Of a stretch of 64,000 nucleotides of DNA, positions 56,005-64,000 are shown piece by piece; the stretch's first letter is position 1, and the number at the start of each line of letters is the position of its first letter. The DNA is from Jaapia argillacea MUCL 33604 (taxonomy: Eukaryota; Basidiomycota; Agaricomycetes; Jaapiales; Jaapiaceae). The position numbers and the translations under genes are program-made. Below the pieces are notes generated by a model that saw only the letters and a list, made by a program, of their open reading frames with translations, was not told the DNA's origin and did no database searches. Where the stretch lies: NCBI GenBank assembly GCA_000697665.1, contig KL197710.1:1403837-1467836 (forward strand), read 5' to 3'.

Positions 56005-58510
56005 TCACAAAGTATACCTGAAACCACTCCACTGGTCGCCTTTTTCAGCCCTGGCGTCCTCAACATTGGCAAATTTCCCGTTCTCCTCCCTCGCAAACGG
56101 GTTCTCCAGACCGTCGATGACCTCGTCTCGCTCTCCAGCGTCTCTCCGTTTATTCTCGAGGCGGAGAAGGACAAGGAAGAGGAGGGAGCATATCCATCCA
56201 ATGGCGATGTAGGTTAGTACAATTCCATGGCCGAGTCTGTACCACGGCTTGTCCTGTGAACGATACTGTGGCGGGCCACATTCTGATTCCAAATAAGGGA
56301 GGACAGTCAAGAACGGACATACCACATTAGACGTTACCGCGCCGTTGAGGTTTCCGCTGGCGAGGAAATCGTCGTGGGGAGTGAGCCTGAGGGAAATAAA
56401 TTACAAGATAACTGAGCGCTCACAAACCAATGGCCATAGCTAACGTCACGCTTCGCTTGTAGGAACCTTCCACGTTACTCGACACCCACGCACTACAATC
56501 AGTTGGTCAACACCCGTCAGGCATAAACGGAGGGAATACCTACACAGAGTTGGCTGGAGGAATCGTGCTCTCTTTCAGCCTAAGAATATGAAGGGGAGGG
56601 GGAAAACACACGGATAGTCGGATATATCGCGCTAGGAAGATAATTAATCAGGGCGGCTCTATCCCACGGAGATGGACTCACGAAGCAGCGAGATATACAG
56701 CGAAATACGATAGAGACGGGTTTCGAGAAACAATCAAGATAACATATCCCACCAGCCCTGAAGCCTTGGTAAGAACGCTTGAAACCTACAACCGGGTTTA
56801 ATGGACTTGCCGGTCCCAAATAAGGCTCTAAATGGCAGAGAAATCAACGGGATGACGCCAAGGTCGACGGGCAAAGACATACAAGTTGATGTACCCTCGA
56901 GACCCGATTCGATCTCCAAGAAAGCCGATAATGCAGGTCATTATGCAAGCCCAAGCGTAGACAGGGACGGAAAGCAGATTAGCCACTGTGGCCTTGAATC
57001 CTGTAGGAGAGTCAGACAGGGTGAACTCCAATCAACAGAAAACATACCAAGCTAAATACATGGGATAGGTCGGTGACCTTTATCATCACAAAAAAAAGAA
57101 GAAATTTAGACATACCTGGTTGATTATCGTAGGAGTAAATAGAGAAAAAGCAAAGAGGGGACCGTCACTGGTGGGCCTCCAGGTCAAAAGGCCAGACACG
57201 TTGACAATATTGCTTACAATCCCATGTACATGCCCACTATGGTCGTGACGTCAGGAAGAATTGAAGTTAAAATTGAGCGGAATTAGGCCCTTACTTGCTA
57301 TCCAGGTCTTCCAATCCACTAAACTTTGCCAAATATACTTCAGCTTCAACTTCTCTCCTCCGGCGCTATGTCGCATGTCATCCTGCAGCCGTCGCACAAC
57401 AAACACTCCTGCCTTAGACAATCAGCATCGCTTTGCTAGTCGGGCGAGAGGCCTCACTCTCAGATTCTGAGAGAAACTTGGCATTATCCGGGAAGTCTTG
57501 GACTATCCAGAAGGATGCAATGGCGCAAAGGACTGTGAAAAGTCCTTCAAGGATGAAGATCCACTTCCAACCGGCGAGCCCGCCAATGCCCTGCATATTA
57601 GATATCGCAGCGGCGAGAAGTCCGCCTGAGAAATGCCACGATGAGGAAAATGGAGCATTTGGAGGAGAAAGTGCACAAACTGAATGCCCCGGCCACAGTG
57701 GCCGACGAAAAAAACAGCGCAACTCGAGTTCCAAGCTCCGAACGCTTATACCAGCTTCGTAAAACATCATGTCAGTTGAGTCGATGACATGTTAGGTCAG
57801 TCCTTCTCACCATGACATATAAAACACAATTCCTGGGTACAACCCAGCTTCAAAAAGCCCGAGGAAGAAACGAACAGCTATGATTCATGACCAATCAATG
57901 ACTTGCGATGGCGGGAGGACTGGTTCACACACTCAGAAGGCCGTTGTAATCGTGAATAATGCCGTGTAATGTCTTGGAGAAAGGATACGTCAAGAGTCCA
58001 CCAGAATGAAGGTGCAAGGGGACGAACCATAACAACACCCCAGCCTAACATCAAAAAGGAGAGCCACCGTGAGGGACGCAGTCGTCTTAGCGCGACGTTA
58101 CTTGGAGGCTGAGGGGTGCAATTTGTTACCACGAAAACGTGGAGGTAAGGCGCAACCTACCTCGAACAGTGCATATGGGAAGAAGAAAACTGTCAGAGCG
58201 ATCAGGTACTGTGTATCTGTTATGCGGAGATCTTGCTCAAGGTTGTACAACTGGTAAAATTGAGTATATCGCCGATAAAATCGAGGTAGAACAGATCGCT
58301 GACCTTGGCGTTTCCGATGCTCCCTCGATCCAAGAAGTTCAAAAGATAGAGGAGTGCAAGCCAAGGGACGACATGCCAGTCAATCCTGCGCATGAGTTTC
58401 GTTTCATCCACCCCGGATGTATCAACATCTTCTCGGTAGACGTTGGGGGAGATGGGGGTGGATTTCTCCTTGAAACCGACGTCTTTGGCGGAAGATGATT
58501 CAAAAGACAT
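56005..58510 (-). CDS. MFS transporter, Dal5-like anion:cation symporter
   Basis: A 12-TM carrier of the allantoate permease (Dal5) family, which imports organic anions such as allantoate, ureidosuccinate, nicotinate or vitamins with protons. ATG 58510 starts MSFESSSAKDVGFKEKS. The core begins KLMRRIDWHVVPWLALLYLLNFLDRGSIGNAKV, the family hallmark around TM1, then ITDTQYLIALTVFFFPYALFE, LGWGVVM, SWYKRSELGTRVALFFSSATVAGAFSGGLLAAAI, GWKWIFILEGLFTVLCAIASFW and DFPDNAKFLSESE. The second half has FSLFTPTIINQLGFKATVANLLSVPVYAW, the loop IGFLGDRIGSRG and LENKRRDAGERDEVIDGLENP, and ends WSGFRYTL. More than ten introns. UreD lies directly upstream in the same orientation. Confidence 0.88.
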
Positions 58511-58897
58511 GAGAATGGATGCGGTACGAGCTCGATATCACAAAAGAAATGATACAGGCTACAAGAACCCTGGGTATTTTTGTACTCGAGAAGCAAGTGG
58601 AGATTTAGGTCATCTGAGTGGAGATAAGCACGCTTCGGATAAGATAGCACAGCATAAGACACAGACTATGTGGATCTCTAACTTCTTCATGTTCCGCTGG
58701 GAGTCCGAGAATCCTACGACACGAGGACAACCAGTCTTGCAGACTCAAGGATCCAAGTCGGTATCGTTCCTTGGTGAACCCTGGTTCCGACTGAATTCCA
58801 AAATATCGCGATATATGTGATTTGGCAGGCAGAAATGATGCATACCATTGCAAACGCGCAAGTATGCATATGGGTTTGCCCCCGAAGCACGGTTCCG
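58511..58897 (-). other. intergenic region between UreD and the Dal5-like gene
   Basis: About 390 bp, holding the UreD 3' UTR and the promoter of the carrier gene. No recognised motif. Confidence 0.45.
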
Positions 58898-59899
58898 TTA
58901 CCAAAACGCCTTTCTGTACACGTCCGTGCCAACAACTTCCTCGAGAGGCTGGAGGGTGTCTCCCATCCATTTCTTCACTTGTTCCGTCTCCTTTCCAGCG
59001 ACCCTCAGGATGCCCCCCCTGCTTGGGTAATCATTAACACAACTCAAAGACCAGATGAGGTCAGGAGCAGTGCTCCGCTTGAAGACCGTCATCGCCTCGT
59101 ACATTCCGGCCAAATGCTGGATAGTGCTCTCAACCAAAGGGCCGTAGAGGATGACGGTGGCGTAGCATGAATAAGGCGAAAGTCTGTCGCAGAGTTTGCG
59201 CGGGGGTAATGGCTTGACGTCGAGTTCCTCGTCCTGTAACAGAAGGACATCCTTGACTATCCTCTTTCTATCCACCCACAACTCATTGGTGGAGTAATAC
59301 CGAGAGAACTCCCACTCCTCTCCGCGCGATTTCCGGCCAGAGGTAATCCAGTCCAAGAGTACAGCTGAAGCTTTTCCCGAGAGACGAAACTTCTGGATTT
59401 GATTGTAGGAAGCCATCCGGAAACAGGTAACTGGCTCTGGGAGAAGGAATATTGCACTGTGATCTGGGATAGTGACGTCCATGACCTGCTTCGTTGGGAC
59501 GACTCCTTGTCCTTGCTGTCGAGGATCATGGTCTCTGACTGCGACCTTTCTTCCAGGACGAGATTTGAACACCTTCGTCGAGCCCTATGGCGACACGTGA
59601 AGGCACAGTGCATATGATTCAACAACGAAACGTACTTGAGTGAGAAGCACAAGAATCGCCCCATGTTCAACCTCGATGGATAGATAGATGTGGTCACCGC
59701 CCACTAAACCTCCGCCGTAGGTGAGGTTGTAGATCACGCCCACGCCTTGATGGGCGATACGTGGAGAAAGCAGTTTGAGCGGGTAAGTGTAGGACAATTC
59801 CGAGAAGACAGCGGAGGAGCCATGTAGCCCAAGAACGATACGTCCTGCGCCTGCATCGATTTTTCGGATGACATTAATGTTGGGACTGGAGTCCCCCAT
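58898..59899 (-). CDS. ureD: urease accessory protein UreD
   Basis: A chaperone that with UreF and UreG inserts nickel into apo-urease. ATG 59899 starts MGDSSPNINVIRKIDAGAGRI; the frame upstream offers only TTG. Blocks typical of UreD: ELSYTYPLKLLSPRIAHQGVGVIYNLTYGGGLVGGDHIYLSIEVEHGAILVLLTQ, GSTKVF (split by an intron), VTIPDHSAIFLLPEPVTCFRMASYNQIQKFRL, AVLLDWITSGRKSRGEEWEFSRYYSTNELWVD and YATVILYGPLV. The end is KKWMGDTLQPLEEVVGTDVYRKAFW. Length of roughly 310 residues and one or two introns fit fungal members. Its presence implies the fungus has a nickel urease. The neighbouring Dal5-like carrier is a plausible partner in ureide or urea use, but that link is inference. Confidence 0.9.
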
Positions 59900-60271
59900 C
59901 GGATTGCAAGTTCGGAAGGAGGTCAAGAAGACGAGTGATAACAGCTTGTGGCAAGGCGCGATCTATAAGGCATGCTTCGCATTCATACCACTGTAATAAT
60001 GATAAGATGCACTTCACACAGAACCCTCAGTGAACATATGTTTCATATTCATCACGTAGGGTAGAAGAGAGGACAAAAACAAGAGAGAGTCATACATGTC
60101 AAAGGAGGGTGGGTGGTCACAAAATAGGTACCAAAACAAAACATGCTACATGGGAAGGTCCAAAGAAGAGTTGATGGGTAGGGTTCATTAGTGACAAAAC
60201 GAATTTGGACAGCGAAAACAAAGCAACGAATGATACCAGGAAGATGAAGAAATTCTTGACAACGTGTAACG
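59900..60271 (-). other. intergenic region
   Basis: About 370 bp between the UreD start and the Byr4 stop, both on the minus strand. No recognised element. Confidence 0.45.
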
Positions 60272-63033
60272 CTAATACCGCCGGGTTGCGAGAGCGCGAA
60301 TGTCGAAAAGATGTGATCTGTCAGGTTCCGAGAAGACGTAGTCTGGTTGTTGGCCCGGCAGCTTCCAACCCTTCATCTCCCCTCGGTGCCTCTCCTCTGC
60401 TATCCGGCAATTCTCGACGAAGGAATCATCAACATCACATACACACATCGAAGCTCTTGAGCCGCGGTCGCTCTCGGATTCCGACATACTTCGATGGCGA
60501 CTCCGTGCAGGACTAGGAGTCTCTATGCGACTTGATGCCGTACTACTGCTGGTCTCCGATGACGGTACACTAACCGCAGAAGCCTGTTGTTGTTGACTGG
60601 CGCGGATAGTCCCGCCCTTGGTTTCCCAAGTATCTGTGTCGTCCTCATCGTCCGCCAAATCTGCAAAAACGTCTGGCTCGTCGTCTTCAGGCGCAAGTGT
60701 CGATATCCAGCACATTTTCTGGGGATCGAAGATCATGTTTCCAACTATCCGTGCGCCCGTCGCGAAAGAACCGACGGGAGAGCCTATTGAAGACCCTGTT
60801 AAGTGGGTGATGAGGGCCGGGCGCGTCGAGGTTCCGACTACGGCTTCAAAGTCACGAAGGACTTGATCGTTGCCCTCCCAGCGAAGGGATTGGGGATTCC
60901 ACTTCATGTCTCCAACCACTACGATAAGAAGTTCAGTGTTACTTCTCCACTACAGTGAGCGATAAACGTACCTTTGGGGGCAGCGACACCACCGAGATTT
61001 CTTATCAGTGTTGGCTTCCGTCTCGCTATCGGAGATGCGGCCTTCTTTCTGGGAATGGCGACATCCTGAACTGGTGGAGGTGATTTAGAAGGAAACTCGA
61101 TACGGCCCGTGCGGCGCAACCCAGGTCCTGGTGTGGGTACGATAGTTGCAGTGGTTGGGGCAGGCTCTGAGATGATGCATTAGCACTAATACAACGATAT
61201 CAAGGCATGGGACTCACCGGTACTACCACCGGAACCTTTCCGTTTTCTACGCATCGTACCCTTCGAAGAATCCTTCTCTAATGATTTCGAAGGATAGCTC
61301 CCACCAGGTACTCGGTTCCCATAACCCTTGGGTTGGACTCGGTACTTGACTTCCTTATCCCGATCAGTGGGCAAGTCATCAAAGTTATCCAGTTCAGTCC
61401 CATCACCATATGTCCGTTGCCGTTTAGGTCGTTTCAGAACCTTGGCGGGAGGGAGAGCTGGATCTTTCGGTGATGACACTCGGCGGGATTTTGTCGATGA
61501 GGAGGATGACGGACGAGGGGGAAGTGGTGAAGTTGAACGGGGGAGAGGAGGAACAGGAGGTGGGATGGCCATGGAGGTGGGAGGTGGGAAGACCGATGAA
61601 ATGGCAGGACGAGACTTGAGGCGCGATGACGACGTTGGCATCGTCAGTCGAAGTGCCACAGGATTCGATGAAGGTGTACATGGGCGTGTTGGGGGAACTT
61701 CCAAGCCGTGTATGCGACCTGCGGTATTATGCGTCCGTGCTCGGGACGCTGCCGTTGGCTGGTCATATCGTGATGAAGCGGCGGCTGACCCAGACCCTGA
61801 TGCTTTAGGTTGGTTGAGCGACTCGGATAGGGATGGTAATGAAGCTTTCCGGGTAAGCTTTCGTGGTTGGCTATTCGGAGGTGAAGCGGGCTTGAGCCCA
61901 GGTTGAGATTTCTGCACCCGTAGACTACCGGGTTTGGGGGCCAGAAAGGATGATGATGGGGAAGGAACAGGTGGTGGAGGGGGAAGGAGTGCTTGAGATG
62001 TTTGCGAGCGTGGTGGAGTTGGACGAAGGGGTGGAGATGGAGATAATTTCAATTTCGCTAGTTGACGTGCGGAGGATACAGGAGGGTTCGTAGGTGACTT
62101 GGCTCGATCGCCTCGTAATCGGGAGGGTGGTCTGATGTTGGTAGGGAGGCGGGAAGGCATAGTTTTGGTGCGAACCTCGGCTGATCGCTTGGATTGTTGT
62201 TGGTGGGCGTTAAGCAACAATCGGCTAGGGCTGAAGTCGGCGTCATCGTCGATGACGAGACCGATCTCAAAATCGTCCTCGGGATCAGGACTTTCAACCT
62301 TGATGTGTTCATCAAGGACGGGAAGTTTCTTCTTCATCTCGAGTAACCGGGCGAGGTGTTTGCCGCCCTGGCCAGACTCGAACAACCCGGTGGGGATGAC
62401 AAGCCCATCGAGCGCGCTGTCGTCCTCATCTTCTTCGTCGGTTTCTGTCTCTGGGAGAGAGGGAGATGTGTAGTTGGATGAGGGTGAAGCATCGGCGAAA
62501 CCGAGTGTGGAGTAAGTGTCGGAGGATTGGGAGGATGACGTTTGATCGCGGTCTCCCCACTCAAGGGAACCCTTGGATGATTGGTGGTGTAGGGAGAGAG
62601 GACGAAGGGAGAGTTGTGTGAGGTCGGATGGAAGAGCAAAGTCTGCTTCGATGTCCTCGTCGATGGGGGTGGTGGGTGGTGGCTTGGACGGAGCGGAGAA
62701 GACCGGTAGTGCGGATACCTTGATGGTGGAGATACCCTCGTCATCATCGTCGTTTTCGTCTGATGATGAGAGTGGTGGTCGGATTGTGAACATAGTGGAT
62801 GACCCGCGTCGAGATTCGGTCCTAGCTGCCATGCCCGCGATGACTGCCTGTGCCTTTGCGCCACCTGTCTTCCCCAAACCCATCTCATTATCCCAATCCA
62901 TATCTTCGTCGTCGTCGTCCTTGTCGAATTCAACGTCTGAGGCGTGGAGAGGTTCGCCCTCGGGAAGCTCGAAGTCTGCGTCAGGCCATTCTTCGCGAGA
63001 AAGTACAAGTGAGGGGGCTGGAATATTGATCAT
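60272..63033 (-). CDS. byr4: Byr4/Bfa1-type septation regulator
   Basis: A scaffold half of the two-component GAP (Byr4-Cdc16 / Bfa1-Bub2) that keeps the spindle pole GTPase Spg1/Tem1 off until septation. ATG 63033 starts MINIPAPSLVLSREEWPDADFELPEGE, the usual N-terminus. A long acidic and Ser/Pro-rich disordered middle follows, with ITHLTGSS and two copies of a motif containing G(D/N)M(K/I)(W/F)(N/D)PQ: GDMKWNPQSLRW and GNMIFDPQKMCWIS in the C-terminal third, each a Byr4 signature. The exons join near 61170 (SGGST to EPAPTTATIVP) and near 60925 (GGVAAPK to VVGDMKWNP). The C-terminus ends DIRALATRRY. A frame of 224 codons on the same strand at 62334-63008 is an out-of-frame shadow. Confidence 0.85.
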
Positions 63034-63514
63034 GGTGACTTTGAGAGTACTAGTATGCTGTCGAGTAGAATAAAGGGGCGTTTTTATAAGGACAATGGCG
63101 CAAGTGTCGGAAAAGTAAGACGAAAGGTGAGACGTTTGAATGGAGAATGATCGAAAAGTGGTTTGCAAAGGGTTGGTTGTGAGACGGCCGTGAATCAGAC
63201 CATGACCGCGCAAGTACCGGTAAACGGCAAGTATAAAAGGATTGTCGGACCAAAGAGGACAATGTTGAGCTGAATGCTCCCAGGTGTCGTCAGGCCAGTG
63301 AAAAAAGACAAGCAGCAGAGCCTCGTGTTAAGTGATGAGTGCACAGACCACCAATTCTCCACACATCCATTCAGCGTGGCGCATGTACAAACAAGGCTAA
63401 ATTATGGCTGTGTACAAACAAAGCGAGTGTACAAGGCATGAATAACAGAGGTAAATAACATTGTGGCGGAGGGCTGTGGCGAGCTGTGTTGGTGTACTCG
63501 GCGCCTCCGAGGTA
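63034..63514 (-). other. intergenic region
   Basis: About 480 bp between the Byr4 start and the NRDE2 stop. It holds the repeated word TGTACAAACAA (near 63386 and 63412). Nothing else recognised. Confidence 0.45.
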
Positions 63515-64000
63515 TCAATGGTAGGGCATTAGCCGTCTGAGCTCCTCCGCTCGGTGTTCGATTTCCGCTTCACCATACTCACTATTGTCATCCGATATTT
63601 CCGAGTCTTCCTCCCGATCCCCCCTGGCCGCTTCCTCCAACATCTCTCCCAGGTCTCGCCTCATCCGAATCCCCCTCTCGGCCATGCTTTCCGCCAAATG
63701 ATCCAACTCTGTCGACTTGAACACAGATCGGAGAGGCCCAAATCCTAGTAAATATAGCTCTGTCTCGTAGTTAGCTTGTGAAAGCGAACACTTAGAATGG
63801 ACATGCCTTTCTCCATCGGACATTCCCCAATCGCTCTGAACAAGAGATTCTTGGCTTGGTGAAGCTCACCCGCCCGAATCTCAAACTCAAGGTAAACCCG
63901 CCACAAAGTGGGGCTGCCCTTTGTCCTGAATGAGAGTTCAATCAGAAGAAGATACTCGACAAACCTCCGAGCTCACCTCCCATTTTCGACAGCAATACTC
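63515..64000 (-). CDS. NRDE2: NRDE2-family protein, C-terminal part
   Basis: The last exons of a HAT-repeat nuclear protein of the NRDE-2 family, which works with the RNA helicase Mtr4 in nuclear RNA surveillance and RNAi-linked silencing. The gene runs off the right edge, so the start is missing. Spliced blocks are TKGSPTLWRVYLEFEIRAGE, LHQAKNLLFRAIGECPMEK, then ELYLLGFGPLRSVF, the motif before the end of NRDE2 proteins, and MAERGIRMRRDLGEMLEE. It closes with an acidic tail and RLMPYH. The junction MEK-ELYLL requires a GC-AG intron at 63760-63806; another intron lies at about 63925-63978. Confidence 0.82.
63760..63806 (-). other. GC-AG intron in NRDE2
   Basis: The coding strand reads GAGAAAG then GCATGT...GAGACAG then AGCTAT, 47 nt. 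It joins CPMEK to ELYLLGFG. No GT donor nearby gives this frame. Confidence 0.8.

Noticed and set aside
62334-63008. Frame of about 224 codons inside Byr4
   Set aside because: It is an out-of-frame shadow of the low-complexity Byr4 exon; the Byr4 frame carries the family N-terminus.
1-64000. tRNA, rRNA, CRISPR or bacterial-type riboswitch
   Set aside because: No arm-and-loop pattern with a proper TTCRA box, no spaced repeats and no bacterial signals were found by eye; the DNA is eukaryotic. A tRNA scan would be the decisive test.

Overview
The window is nuclear DNA of a filamentous basidiomycete fungus, most likely an Agaricomycete-like lineage. The evidence is the very dense short introns (about 47-75 nt, many per gene), fungal-specific families (Zn2Cys6 factor, Byr4, PRM10, Dal5-like carriers, a basidiomycete-type cAMP-receptor-like GPCR) and overall gene order. 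The species cannot be fixed from sequence alone. Nothing bacterial, viral or transposon-like is evident, and I saw no tRNA, rRNA or CRISPR.

Layout. 1-8.4 kb: two SNF2-family ATPases in tandem on the plus strand, the 3' part of a CHD/Mi-2 (Mit1-like) remodeller and a RING-containing HLTF/Rad5-like ATPase. 8.7-12.5 kb: a PRM10/ThrE-type membrane protein (minus) divergent from a single-pass PPxY protein (plus). 12.9-26.4 kb: a Zn2Cys6 transcription factor, a homeodomain protein, a REEP/HVA22 ER-shaping protein, exocyst SEC3, and a degenerate homeodomain-like protein. 26.6-32.4 kb: a complex I Tim17-family subunit, an EED/ESC WD40 protein (PRC2) and an m-AAA protease. 32.8-40.2 kb: four tandem epoxide-hydrolase-like alpha/beta hydrolases in units of about 2 kb. 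40.5-52.4 kb: aldo-keto reductase, WRAP73, DHA1-type MFS transporter, gamma-glutamyltransferase and a PP2C phosphatase. 54.2-64 kb: cAR-like GPCR, Dal5-like MFS transporter, urease accessory UreD, Byr4 and the 3' part of NRDE2.

Functional themes. Chromatin: CHD, EED, and NRDE2 in RNA surveillance. Nitrogen and peptide use: GGT, Dal5-like carrier and UreD in the right half. Signalling: GPCR and PP2C. Most genes are housekeeping singletons; the accessory part is the hydrolase array with its neighbouring oxidoreductase and transporters. No complete new system could be shown.

The most striking structural signal is splicing. Reading frames close perfectly only if several micro-exons are accepted (7 nt in the GPCR, 8 nt in the zinc finger, 9 nt in the CHD helicase, 14 and 19 nt in GGT) together with at least five GC-AG introns. 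In one case the hydrolase paralogues keep GT at the equivalent site. Exon limits were derived by hand from frame continuity and family motifs; several 5' ends remain uncertain and are marked.
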